DNA of 64,000 nt from DASWOJ01 sp964250755 (GTDB lineage Bacteria > Pseudomonadota > Alphaproteobacteria > Acetobacterales > Acetobacteraceae): NCBI GenBank assembly GCA_964250755.1, contig CAXUHB010000012.1, forward strand, positions 1 through 64,000, in the 5' to 3' direction. The position numbers and the translations under genes were made by a program. This document shows, piece by piece, positions 11,740-19,076 of this stretch. The notes under the pieces were generated by a model. It had not been told where the DNA came from. It did no database searches and saw only the letters and a program-made list of their open reading frames with translations. Positions within the stretch are counted from its first letter, which is position 1. Every line of letters begins with the position of its first letter.

Positions 11740-12506
11740 CCGACCCCCATCACGTCCTTCATGGAATACAGGCTGGGCGGCCTCCCCGCCGTCCAGGCGG
11801 CGGCGCGCACGGCGCCGGTGGCGAACATGCGGCGGTCGAAGGCGCGGTGGGTCAGGGCGATGTGCTCGGACCCCGCCGCGAACAGGATGGTGTGCTCGCC
11901 CACCACGTTCCCGCCCCGCAGCGCGGCGAAGCCGATGGCGCCGGGTTGGCGCGGGCCGGCGTGGCCGTCGCGCCCGCTGTCCATCACGTCCTCCAGACGG
12001 ACGCCCCGCCCGCGGGCGACGGCGCGGCCAAGGCCGACGGCAGTGCCGGAGGGAGCGTCCACCTTCTGGTTGTGGTGCATCTCCATAATTTCGGCGTCAT
12101 ACTCGGCCCCAGGGAGGGCTGCGCCAAGCTGCTCGGCCAGGGCCAGCAGCAAGGTGATGCCAGGCCCGAAGTTGGGCGATTGCACAACGGGGATGCTTTG
12201 GGCGGCGCGGGCGACGGCGGCGTCATCCGCAGCGGACAGGCCGGTGGTGCCCAGGACCCAGGCGGCGCCGTGCGCGGGTAGGAATTCCGCGTGCCCGGAC
12301 GTGACGGCGGCGTGGGTGAAATCAATCACCGCGTCCGACGCCGCGGCGAGGGCGGACACGTCAGGGAATGCCGTGATGCCGTCCGGAATGGCGTGGCCTG
12401 ACCCGGCCCGCTCGGTCCCACCGGACAGGGTGTGGCCGGCGGCCAGCACCTCCTCCGCAATCAGGCGGCCCATGCGGCCCGCCACGCCAATGACGCCGAT
12501 CCGCAT
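11736..12506 (-). CDS. dapB: 4-hydroxy-tetrahydrodipicolinate reductase
   Basis: DapB reduces 4-hydroxy-tetrahydrodipicolinate with NAD(P)H in the lysine/diaminopimelate pathway. The 256-residue product begins with the Rossmann motif IGVIGVAGRMGRLI, has FTHAAVTSGH and GTTGLS of the cofactor site, and the active-site segment EMHHNQKVDAPSGTA with the general-acid His and substrate-binding Lys. The C-terminus returns to the nucleotide-binding domain (EHIALTHRAFDRRMFATGA). No other lysine-pathway gene is nearby. The downstream DUF7002-like gene overlaps its stop by 4 bases. A family A palindromic repeat lies directly upstream. Confidence 0.95.
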   Translation of the reverse strand: MRIGVIGVAGRMGRLIAEEVLAAGHTLSGGTERAGSGHAIPDGITAFPDVSALAAASDAVIDFTHAAVTSGHAEFLPAHGAAWVLGTTGLSAADDAAVARAAQSIPVVQSPNFGPGITLLLALAEQLGAALPGAEYDAEIMEMHHNQKVDAPSGTAVGLGRAVARGRGVRLEDVMDSGRDGHAGPRQPGAIGFAALRGGNVVGEHTILFAAGSEHIALTHRAFDRRMFATGAVRAAAWTAGRPPSLYSMKDVMGVG

Positions 12507-12530
12507 GGGAGGCTCCTACAGGGCTGCGCT

Positions 12531-12670
12531 GCTCCCTCTCCCTCCGGGAGAGGGGTGGGGTGAGGGAGGCCACGCAGCGCGATGCTGAATTAGGAAGGGA
12601 CTGTCTGCGGTGGGCAAAGACTGCGCTAGCGGTTTCCCTCACCCCGATCCTCTCCCGGAGGGAGAGGGAG
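12531..12670. repeat. interspersed palindromic repeat family A, paired copy
   Basis: A head-to-head pair of the family A unit. The left end is gctccctctccctccgggag followed by GGGGTGAGGGAGG; the right end is its inverted counterpart (TCCCTCACCCC through CTCTCCCGGAGGGAGAGG). The interior begins cacgcagcgcgatgc, which is almost identical to the interior of the copy at 53806-53951, so these two copies share ancestry along the whole element. It lies between dapB and rplI, downstream of the rplI stop and upstream of dapB (both genes are minus strand). The short end hairpins could also act as weak terminators for the rpsF-rpsR-rplI transcript. Confidence 0.85.
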
Positions 12671-12719
12671 AAGATGGCCCACCGTGGTCCAGGCCTGGCC
12701 TTGCGGCCGGACCGCGCCG

Positions 12720-13307
12720 CTACTGCCGGTCGCGGTCCCGGTCGCCACCGGCTTCTGCCAGGGCCGCGCCGAACTCAAGCTGGTCGTCCTGCTCGACCTC
12801 CTCCTCGCCGGCCAGGCCGACCTGCTCGCCGCGGGCCTGCTTCTCGGCCTCCTCGACGCTGCGGGCGACGTTGACCGTCACCGGCAGCGACACCTCGGGG
12901 TGCAGCACCAGCCGCACCGTGGTCAGGCCCAGCGATTTGATCGGCTGGTCCAGCACCACCTGGCTGCGGTTCGTGGTCAGGCCAGCCGCCGCGCAGCCGT
13001 CCGCGATGTCGCGGCTGCTGACGGAGCCGTACAGGCTGCCGCTCTCGCCGGCCTGGCGGATGATGACCACCTGCAGGCCCGCCATCCGCTCGGACAGCCG
13101 CTCGGCCTCCTCGCGGCGCTTGATGTTCTGCGCCTCCAGTTGCGCGCGCTGCCCCTCGAACTGGGCCAGCGTGTTCTTGTTGGCGCGCAGCGCCTTCTTC
13201 TGCGGCAGCAGGAAGTTGCGGGCGTAGCCCGGCTTCACCTTCACCACGTCGCCCATCTGCCCCAGCTTGTCCACGCGCTGCAGCAGGATCAGGTCTATCG
13301 TTGCCAT
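12720..13307 (-). CDS. rplI: 50S ribosomal protein L9
   Basis: L9 binds 23S rRNA at the base of the L1 stalk. The 195-residue product has the signature IDLILLQRVDKLGQMGDVV-KVKPGYARNFLLPQKKAL at the N-terminus, a central charged helix (about 50-80) and the C-terminal domain through LHPEVSLPVTVNVARS. Beyond the usual length of about 150 residues there is an acidic tail ending in alternating Asp-Arg residues. It is the last gene of the rpsF-rpsR-rplI operon, 12 bases after rpsR. Confidence 0.96.
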   Translation of the reverse strand: MATIDLILLQRVDKLGQMGDVVKVKPGYARNFLLPQKKALRANKNTLAQFEGQRAQLEAQNIKRREEAERLSERMAGLQVVIIRQAGESGSLYGSVSSRDIADGCAAAGLTTNRSQVVLDQPIKSLGLTTVRLVLHPEVSLPVTVNVARSVEEAEKQARGEQVGLAGEEEVEQDDQLEFGAALAEAGGDRDRDRQ

Positions 13308-13319
13308 GATGCTGCTCCG

Positions 13320-13637
13320 TTATGCGACGACGTAGGGCAGCAGCGCCAGGAAGCGGGCGCGCTTGATGGCGTTGGCCAGCTCGCGCTGCTTCTTGCCGGA
13401 CACCGCCGTGATGCGGCTGGGTACGATCTTGCCGCGCTCGCTCAGGAAGCGGCTCAGCAGGCGCACGTCCTTGTAATCAATCTTGGGCGCATTCGGGCCG
13501 CTGAACGGGCAGCTCTTGCGGCGGCGGTAGAACGGGCGCCGGGCGCCGGCTGCGGCACCGGCGCCGCCATCGGGGCCGCCGCGCTCGGGCCGGTCGGAGC
13601 CGCGGTCTGCGCCGCGGTCGGAATTACGGTCGGACAT
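13320..13637 (-). CDS. rpsR: 30S ribosomal protein S18
   Basis: S18 binds the 30S platform together with S6. The 105-residue product has the family core RRKSCPFSGPNAPKIDYKDV, then LLSRFLSERGKIVPSRITAV and KKQRELANAIKRARFLALLP. The N-terminal about 33 residues are an Asp/Arg/Gly-rich, low-complexity extension that most S18 proteins lack. It lies 5 bases after rpsF and 12 before rplI in a typical alphaproteobacterial S6-S18-L9 operon. Confidence 0.96.
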   Translation of the reverse strand: MSDRNSDRGADRGSDRPERGGPDGGAGAAAGARRPFYRRRKSCPFSGPNAPKIDYKDVRLLSRFLSERGKIVPSRITAVSGKKQRELANAIKRARFLALLPYVVA

Positions 13638-13642
13638 CGGTG

Positions 13643-14110
13643 TTACTCCTCACCCTGCTCGGGCGCACGATAGCTGTCGCCCTCGGGGCGGGCGCGGTAT
13701 TCCTCGCGGTCGTCGAAGCCGCGCTTGCGCCCGCTCTCGAACCGGCCGGCGGGCTTCGGCCCGCGGAACCCGCGCTCCCGGTCGTCGGACTTGCGGGACA
13801 GGATGGCCGAGGGCTCCTCGGTGATCTCCTCCACGCGGATCGTCATGAAGCGCAGCACGTCCTCGTTCAGGCGTAGCAGGCGCTCCATCTCGTGGATGAA
13901 GGCGGGCTTGGCGTCCATGCCGAGCAGCATGTAATGACCCTTCCGGTTCTTGTTGACCCGGTAGGCCAGGCTGCGCAGACCCCAGTACTCGCGCTTCTTG
14001 ACCTCGCCTCCATCGGTGCCGAGCTGCTCGGCGATCCCATCGGCGATGGTGTCCACTTGTTGCTGCGTGACGTCGTTGCGTGCAATCAGCACGCATTCAT
14101 ATAACGGCAT
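13643..14110 (-). CDS. rpsF: 30S ribosomal protein S6
   Basis: S6 pairs with S18 on the 30S platform. The ferredoxin-like core covers about residues 1-95 (PLYECVLIARNDVTQQQVD, YWGLRSLAYRVNKNRKGHY, LRLNEDVLRFMTIRVE). The remaining about 55 residues are a charged, Arg/Glu/Gly-rich tail of low complexity. The ATG at 14108-14110 begins exactly at the conserved N-terminus, although the frame is open for a long way upstream. It is the first gene of the operon, so the operon promoter should lie between 14111 and the divergent membrane-protein gene at 14228. Confidence 0.95.
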   Translation of the reverse strand: MPLYECVLIARNDVTQQQVDTIADGIAEQLGTDGGEVKKREYWGLRSLAYRVNKNRKGHYMLLGMDAKPAFIHEMERLLRLNEDVLRFMTIRVEEITEEPSAILSRKSDDRERGFRGPKPAGRFESGRKRGFDDREEYRARPEGDSYRAPEQGEE

Positions 14111-14227
14111 GGATGGCCCCTTCGGATGTTGACGCCCAGGAACGGGCACAGCCGGGGCGGATGCCACCACCCCAGCAGGGAAGCGGCGGGGTATAACGGG
14201 CGGCGTACGGAAAGCAAGGACGCATCC

Positions 14228-14710
14228 ATGCGGGCTGCCATGCGGAGGGGCTGGGCTATGAGCACGACTGTCGGGACGGGGGCGGCACCGGGACTTCGGT
14301 CTCGCGGGCTGCGGGCGGACGCAGGGCGCGCGGTGCTGGTGGGCGCGGCTGGGCTGGCCGGGGTGGCCGGGTTCCTGGCCGGCGGCGGCGGGGCCGGGTC
14401 GGACCTGCTGGTGCTGATGCGCTTCATGGCCGGTGTGAAAGGGGCGATGGCGGTGGGCGCCGTGGCGCTGCTGTGGTGGCGGATGGGTGCGCCGGTGGGG
14501 CGCGGCACGGCGGCGGCCTACGTCGGGGCGACGGCGGTGATGGCAGCCGGGCCGGGGCTGATTTGGAACATGCAGCATGTCGCACTGGGCGCGATGGCCG
14601 TCCACGGCGGGCTTTCGGCGCTGATGGTGGCGGCGTGGGTTGACCGGGCGGGATGGAATAGGGTGCTGGGGGAAGCCCTGGTCCGGCGCCGGCACGCCAG
14701 GCGCGTCTAG
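14228..14710 (+). CDS. small membrane protein of unknown function
   Basis: A 160-residue protein with four predicted membrane segments: around AVLVGAAGLAGVAGFLAG, a segment through MAVGAVALLWWRM, AYVGATAVMAAGPGLIW and GLSALMVAAWV. No catalytic motif is visible and I do not recognise a family. The start is uncertain (ATG at 14228 or an internal ATG 30 bases downstream); neither has a strong ribosome-binding site. Codon usage and GC match the neighbours. It is divergent from rpsF and followed by about 500 bases without a gene. Confidence 0.55.
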   Translation: MRAAMRRGWAMSTTVGTGAAPGLRSRGLRADAGRAVLVGAAGLAGVAGFLAGGGGAGSDLLVLMRFMAGVKGAMAVGAVALLWWRMGAPVGRGTAAAYVGATAVMAAGPGLIWNMQHVALGAMAVHGGLSALMVAAWVDRAGWNRVLGEALVRRRHARRV

Positions 14711-15148
14711 GCGGACTCAAGCGGGCGGTCCAAAGCGGGGCCGTGACGGTTCCCTGCCTTGGCGCTCCCCGGGCCTTGGCGCTCCCCAGCGTGCTGCTGA
14801 CCGGCAACTGCCGCCGCAACAAGCTGATTGCCGGAGGGCGTGCGGCCGACCGGCACCCGGCGCCTGGCTGGCCGCGTCCTGACGGACCCCGACCCGACGC
14901 GGGCGCACGGCTGCAGGCTCTCGCAGGGACCCGGGGGCCGCACCGTCCCGGAGGTGGCATCCAGTTGGCTGCTGACCTGTGTGCCAGTGCCGCGCGTCAT
15001 CGCCGGGGCAACCTGGCCGGAGCAGGTGGGAACCGACATTGCTGCGGGCATATGGGCGCTGATGGTGGATGACCTTGCCGAGGCGGACCGGATCGCCCCA
15101 GCCTTCTGGTCCGCCGCCCAATGTAGCGGGTTCTCACATAAAAGCGAC
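14711..15148. other. intergenic region without a convincing gene
   Basis: About 440 bases downstream of the membrane-protein gene. Open frames exist on both strands, but none has a good start, conserved motifs or typical codon-position bias. No tRNA or terminator with a T tract was found. Its 3' side merges with the promoter region of the YsnF gene pair. Confidence 0.5.
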
Positions 15149-15173
15149 GGAACCTTCGTCCGGCTGATTCGTC
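15149..15173 (+). promoter_or_regulatory. candidate EcfG-type general stress promoter
   Basis: GGAAC at 15149-15153, a 16-base spacer, then CGTC at 15170-15173. The alphaproteobacterial general-stress sigma factor EcfG recognises GGAAC, a 16-17 base spacer and CGTT, so the match is 5/5 plus 3/4. The site ends 34 bases before the ATG of the first YsnF/DUF2382 gene, a family typical of stress regulons. The position and the gene function support the call; it is a pattern match only. Confidence 0.55.
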
Positions 15174-15207
15174 AAGTTGGCTCACACCCGGCGGCGGAGC
15201 ACCTCCC

Positions 15208-15741
15208 ATGACAACGGACCTTAAGGGCGTCCCCTTCGAGGACGCACCAGACATGGAAGTGGTCGCGGGAGACACGGTCACGGGGGAGGCGTTGCTCGCC
15301 GGGGCAGCCGCCACCCATTCCGAGGTTGTGGACCTCGCTGGCGCCGAGGTGATCCCGGTGTTGCGCGAGGAGATGCGCGTCAGCAAGCGCGAGGTTGAGA
15401 CGGGCCGGGTCGTCGTCCGCAAGACGGTGTCCGAGCGCGACGAGGCCGTCGAGATGCTGCTGCGGCGCACCGACGTGTCCGTCGAGCGCGTGCCGGTCGG
15501 CCGCGTCGTGACGGAGGCGCCGGCCTCCCGTCAGGAGGGGGACGTAACGATCATTCCCATCCTGGAGGAGACGCTGGTGCTGGAGAAGCGGCTGGTCCTG
15601 CGGGAGGAGCTGCACATCCGCAAGACCACCAGCGAGCGCACGGCGCACGAGGTCGTGCGCCTGCGCACCGAGCATGTTGACATCGAACCGACCGGGAGCG
15701 TCACCGTTCCCGGCCACATCCATCCCACACAGGAGAGCTGA
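15208..15741 (+). CDS. YsnF/AvaK (DUF2382) domain stress protein
   Basis: A 177-residue soluble, highly charged protein. It contains two similar DUF2382 segments: about residues 48-100 (VIPVLREEMRVSKREVETGR) and about 113-165 (IIPILEETLVLEKRLVLREE), each alternating beta-like hydrophobics with Glu/Arg and a VRK/IRK-T-SER turn. The family includes YsnF of Bacillus and AvaK of Anabaena and is linked to general stress, but the biochemical role is unknown. It lies behind a candidate EcfG promoter and only 2 bases before a second DUF2382 gene, so the two form an operon. The internal duplication suggests tandem domain gain. Confidence 0.82.
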   Translation: MTTDLKGVPFEDAPDMEVVAGDTVTGEALLAGAAATHSEVVDLAGAEVIPVLREEMRVSKREVETGRVVVRKTVSERDEAVEMLLRRTDVSVERVPVGRVVTEAPASRQEGDVTIIPILEETLVLEKRLVLREELHIRKTTSERTAHEVVRLRTEHVDIEPTGSVTVPGHIHPTQES

Positions 15742-15743
15742 CC

Positions 15744-16895
15744 ATGAGCGGCACCTACGTCAACAACGACGGCCGGTCGGACGCGCTGAACAGCGCGGCG
15801 GCGCACGACACCGGCCTGTATGATCCCAATACGCACGACAACCAGATTGTCGCGCTCTATGAGACGATGGCCGAGGCCAATAAGGCCCGCGACATGCTGG
15901 TCCATGCCGGCGTGGATAGCAGCGCCATTCAGGTGATGGACAAGTCCAGCGACACGATGACCGGCGGTGTGGACTATGAAGCCGGCAACCAGGGCATGTG
16001 GGGCGCCATCAAGAGCCTGTTCGTCCCCGACGATGAAGCGCACGCCTACAACCATGCCATCGGCAAGGGCCACGCCATGGTTGTCGTGTCCCCGGCGCGG
16101 ACCGCCAACCGCGAACTGGTCATCCACACGCTGGAAAGCACCAACCCAATAGACTTCGATGCGAAGCTGGAGGAGTGGCGCCAGTCCGGTTACGACTACC
16201 AGGGCACCGGCAGCAGCCAGACGGCCAGCACCACGGTGGACCGCGCCGCCGCGACGCCCGCGAACTACGCCGTGAACCAGACGACGGTGACGGACAACAT
16301 CCCGGCCACCGCCGGCGTGGCCAGCACGGCGGCAGCGATGGGCGCCAGCGCCACGACGGCGATGGCCGGCACGGCGGCGCGCACCACGGGGGACACCGAC
16401 ACCATCAAGGTGATGGAGGAGCGCCTGCGCGTGGGCAAGCGCGAGGTCGCTGCCGGCGCCGTCCGCGTCCGCAGCTATGTCGTGGAGCGTCCCGTTGAGG
16501 AGCAGGTCCGCCTGCACGAGGAGCGGGTCACCATCGAGCGCCATCCAGTTGACCGGACGGTAACCGCGGCCGACGCCGCCGGCGCTTTCCAGGAGCGGAC
16601 CATCGCGGCGACTGCCAAGTCCGAGGAGGCCGTCGTGGCCAAGGACGTGCGCGTCGTCGAGGAGATCGGCATCAAGAAGGAGGCGACCGAGCGGACCGAG
16701 ACCGTGCGCGACACAGTCCGCAAGACCGAGGTGGACGTGGAGGACACGTCCGCCACTGTTCACCCGGACGGCACTGCCAGCGTGACTGGCAGCACGGGCG
16801 CGACCGGCAGCACGGGTACGATGGGCACGGGCGGCCAGACCACCACCTCCACGGCTGGCGCAACGACCAGCGGCATGAACGCGCCGCGGAAGTAG
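15744..16895 (+). CDS. general stress protein 17M-like N-domain + DUF2382 protein
   Basis: A 383-residue soluble protein. The N-terminal about 145 residues (IVALYETMAEANKARDMLVH, then GMWGAIKSLFVPDDEAHAYN and GHAMVVVSP) resemble the heat-induced general stress protein GSP17M domain. A Thr/Ala-rich linker follows (about 150-220). The DUF2382 domain covers about 225-335 (IKVMEERLRVGKREVAAGAV, then VEEQVRLHEERVTIERHPVD). The tail is Ser/Thr/Gly repeats (TGS-TGA-TGS-TGT), low complexity. It is the second gene of a two-gene stress operon and ends just before a strong intrinsic terminator. Confidence 0.82.
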   Translation: MSGTYVNNDGRSDALNSAAAHDTGLYDPNTHDNQIVALYETMAEANKARDMLVHAGVDSSAIQVMDKSSDTMTGGVDYEAGNQGMWGAIKSLFVPDDEAHAYNHAIGKGHAMVVVSPARTANRELVIHTLESTNPIDFDAKLEEWRQSGYDYQGTGSSQTASTTVDRAAATPANYAVNQTTVTDNIPATAGVASTAAAMGASATTAMAGTAARTTGDTDTIKVMEERLRVGKREVAAGAVRVRSYVVERPVEEQVRLHEERVTIERHPVDRTVTAADAAGAFQERTIAATAKSEEAVVAKDVRVVEEIGIKKEATERTETVRDTVRKTEVDVEDTSATVHPDGTASVTGSTGATGSTGTMGTGGQTTTSTAGATTSGMNAPRK

Positions 16896-16926
16896 GCGCC
16901 GGCTTCGGCCAACGACGGCCTGACAG

Positions 16927-16964
16927 GGGCCGCGCGGACCAGGACTGGTCCGCGCGGCCCTTTT
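16927..16964 (+). terminator. Rho-independent terminator of the YsnF operon
   Basis: A perfect 15-base GC-rich stem (16927-16941 pairing with 16946-16960) with a GGAC loop, followed by TTTT at 16961-16964. It starts 32 bases after the stop of the second YsnF gene and is the clearest intrinsic terminator in the window. Confidence 0.9.
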
Positions 16965-17172
16965 CCTTCCTCCTCTCCCGCCGGCGTCAAACTGCCAAGT
17001 GATTTAAGGTCGGAGTGAAGGGGGTTTGCTGCACCGTCCCATATCCGGGGAGAGCTGTTGGCCAAAGGTGCCAAGTGTCCCCCTCCGCAGCCGAATCTCC
17101 CCTCACCATCGGGCTGCCTCAAGCTTCGATTGCGAAGCAGGGAAAGAAGCCATCCCCCAAGCAGGAACCGCC

Positions 17173-17700
17173 ATGCGCTGGATTGCCCTTCTCCTCACCG
17201 TGGCCCTGTTCGGATGCAGCGATCCCTTGCCCGTGGCGGCCTTCAACCAGACTGCCCCCACCTTCGACCCTGTCCGCTTCTTCACCGGCCATGTCCGGTC
17301 CTGGGGCGTTCTGGAGGATCGGTCGGGGCAGCCGACCAGTATCGTCACCACGGATTGCGTGGGGGAAGCGGACGGGCCGGACGGACTGCGCATGACCCAG
17401 CGCCTGACGGTGGGCACCGACGCTCCGGTGACCCGCACTTGGCGCATGACCCGCACGGCGCCGGGCCGCTACGAGGCGACGGCCAACGACATGGTCGGCA
17501 CCGCGGTCGGGGAGGCATCGGGCCGCGCCTTCCACTGGCAGTGGATCCTGGCGCTCAGCCCCGGCAACGCGCTCAAGAACGTCACCATGGACCAGTGGTG
17601 GTACTTGCAGGATGACGGATCCATGCTGAACCGCACGATGGTCAGCAAGCTTGGCTACATCGCTGCCGAGGTGACGGAGCATTTCGTCCCGGCGCGTTGA
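17173..17700 (+). CDS. DUF3833 family lipoprotein
   Basis: A 175-residue exported protein. The N-terminus MRWIALLLTVALFGC is a lipoprotein signal with a probable lipid-anchored Cys at residue 15. The body follows the DUF3833 pattern: FDPVRFFTGHVRSWGVLEDR, TRTWRMTRTAPGRYEATAND, VGTAVGEASGRAFHWQW, and MDQWWYLQDDGSMLNRTMVS. The family is found in the envelope of many Proteobacteria and has no known function. A small hairpin (gcttcg/cgaagc) lies about 40 bases upstream of the start. The Nudix-like gene starts 2 bases after the stop, so the two are probably cotranscribed. Confidence 0.8.
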   Translation: MRWIALLLTVALFGCSDPLPVAAFNQTAPTFDPVRFFTGHVRSWGVLEDRSGQPTSIVTTDCVGEADGPDGLRMTQRLTVGTDAPVTRTWRMTRTAPGRYEATANDMVGTAVGEASGRAFHWQWILALSPGNALKNVTMDQWWYLQDDGSMLNRTMVSKLGYIAAEVTEHFVPAR

Positions 17701-17702
17701 GG

Positions 17703-18416
17703 ATGGCCGTTGGCGCCGCGGCTTGGCCGGTCCTGGACGTGCTGCCGGGCATCCAGGCCCGGATTACGCGCGTGATGCCGCCGCTGGCCCCCGAGTTGGA
17801 TGCGGTGGTTGAGCGGCACTGGCAGGCCGCCTGCGCTCGCCATATCCTGTTCAACGGCCAGGTGTTCTGCGCCGACCGCTACGACGCCGCAGTGCTGGAG
17901 GGGCACTGGACGGAATATCGCCGCGTCGTCGCCCAGATGGCCGACCCGGCGCTGCGGGCCTCCTTGCGCGTGCGCTCCCTAGCGGTCTGCGGCGCGCTGT
18001 GCTGCCGCGATGGCATCGTCGTGGGCCGGCGGGAGGCCGGGTCCGTGTATCAGCCGGGGCTGTGGCAGCTTCCGCCTGCCGGCAGCGTGGACCGCGGCGC
18101 GGCGCGGGACGGCGGCGCGGACCTGCACGCGGCGCTGATGACCGAGCTGCGGGAGGAGCTGGGAATGAGCGAGGACGATGTGGCCACCATCAGGCCGGCA
18201 TGCCTGGTGGAACATCCCAGCGGGGTGCTGGACCTTGGCATGCAGGTCACAACCCGCCTGTCCGGCCCCGCCGTGCTCGCGGCGCACAAGGCCCGCGGCA
18301 ACGGCGAGTATGCAGAGTTGGCCGTCGTGCCCGCGCCGGACTTGATCCGCTGGATTGCGGAGCGGGGCGGCGAAGCAGCCCCGACGCTTCACGCCCTGTT
18401 GCGCCGGCTTCGGTAA
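17703..18416 (+). CDS. Nudix-like hydrolase
   Basis: A 237-residue soluble protein whose C-terminal half resembles a Nudix hydrolase domain. It contains VGRREAGSVYQPGLWQLPPAGS, like the strand and loop before a Nudix box, and the box-like segment ALMTELREELGMSED. The box is imperfect: the RExxEE core reads ELREELG, and the spacing to the upstream Gly is not canonical. The N-terminal about 90 residues (ITRVMPPLAPELDAVVERHW) are additional and seen in Nudix-like proteins of unknown substrate. A nucleoside-diphosphate-linked substrate is family-level inference. The ATG at 17703 is preferred to a TTG that would overlap the upstream stop. Confidence 0.65.
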   Translation: MAVGAAAWPVLDVLPGIQARITRVMPPLAPELDAVVERHWQAACARHILFNGQVFCADRYDAAVLEGHWTEYRRVVAQMADPALRASLRVRSLAVCGALCCRDGIVVGRREAGSVYQPGLWQLPPAGSVDRGAARDGGADLHAALMTELREELGMSEDDVATIRPACLVEHPSGVLDLGMQVTTRLSGPAVLAAHKARGNGEYAELAVVPAPDLIRWIAERGGEAAPTLHALLRRLR

Positions 18417-18475
18417 GGCGCAACCGCCGGGCCGCCGCCGCGTCTGCACCCTGCCACCACAGGGGTTGTCCCACC

Positions 18476-19054
18476 ATGCAGACCTCCATCATGCGCGCCA
18501 TCGGCCACGCCCTGCGCGGCGTGCGGCCCGGCCCCATTATGCTCGCCACCAGCCGCTTGTCGGGCGGCATGGGCTACTCGTTGCGGGTCAGCAGCCCGGC
18601 CTTCGGCGACGGCCAGCCGATGCCGGTCCGCTTCACCCAGGATGGCGACAGCCTGTGCCCGCCGCTGCACTGGGACGGGCTGCCGCCGGACACGCGCTCC
18701 TGCGTGCTTCTGGTCGAGGACGCCGACATCCCCTCCTTCCGCCCGCTGGTCCACTTGATCGTCCACTCGATCCCCCCGGATATGTCCGGGTTTGCGGAGG
18801 GCGAGATACCGCTCCGGCTGACCGGCGCGTCGCCGCGCGGCTATGCCTGCGGGCGCAATGCGCTGGGGCGTCCGGGGTGGACGGCGCCCACGCCGCCGCC
18901 GGGGCATGGGCCGCACCGCTATGCGTTCCAGGTGTTCGCGCTGAACGGCACGCCGGCGTTTCCGTATCCGCCGGGCCGCTCCATGCTGATGCGGACCATC
19001 CGGCCCTACCTGGTCGCCCAGGGCCGCACCATCGGCACCTACGAGCGGCTGTAG
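18476..19054 (+). CDS. YbhB/YbcL family PEBP-like protein
   Basis: A 192-residue protein of the phosphatidylethanolamine-binding/Raf-kinase-inhibitor-like family. Visible family signatures are FTQDGDSLCPPLHWDGLPP, VLLVEDADIP (ligand-site Asp and Pro) and the second motif GHGPHRYAFQVFALN. There is no clear cleavable signal peptide; the first about 30 residues are basic and amphipathic. Bacterial members have no established function. It starts 59 bases after the Nudix-like gene on the same strand and is convergent with the AEC transporter, 22 bases away. Confidence 0.85.
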   Translation: MQTSIMRAIGHALRGVRPGPIMLATSRLSGGMGYSLRVSSPAFGDGQPMPVRFTQDGDSLCPPLHWDGLPPDTRSCVLLVEDADIPSFRPLVHLIVHSIPPDMSGFAEGEIPLRLTGASPRGYACGRNALGRPGWTAPTPPPGHGPHRYAFQVFALNGTPAFPYPPGRSMLMRTIRPYLVAQGRTIGTYERL

Positions 19055-19076
19055 GCCCAGGCGACCACAGCGCCGG

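Noticed and set aside
14828..15211. 127-codon plus-strand frame before the YsnF gene
   Set aside because: It runs through the promoter region and over the next start, with no conserved motif or ribosome-binding site.
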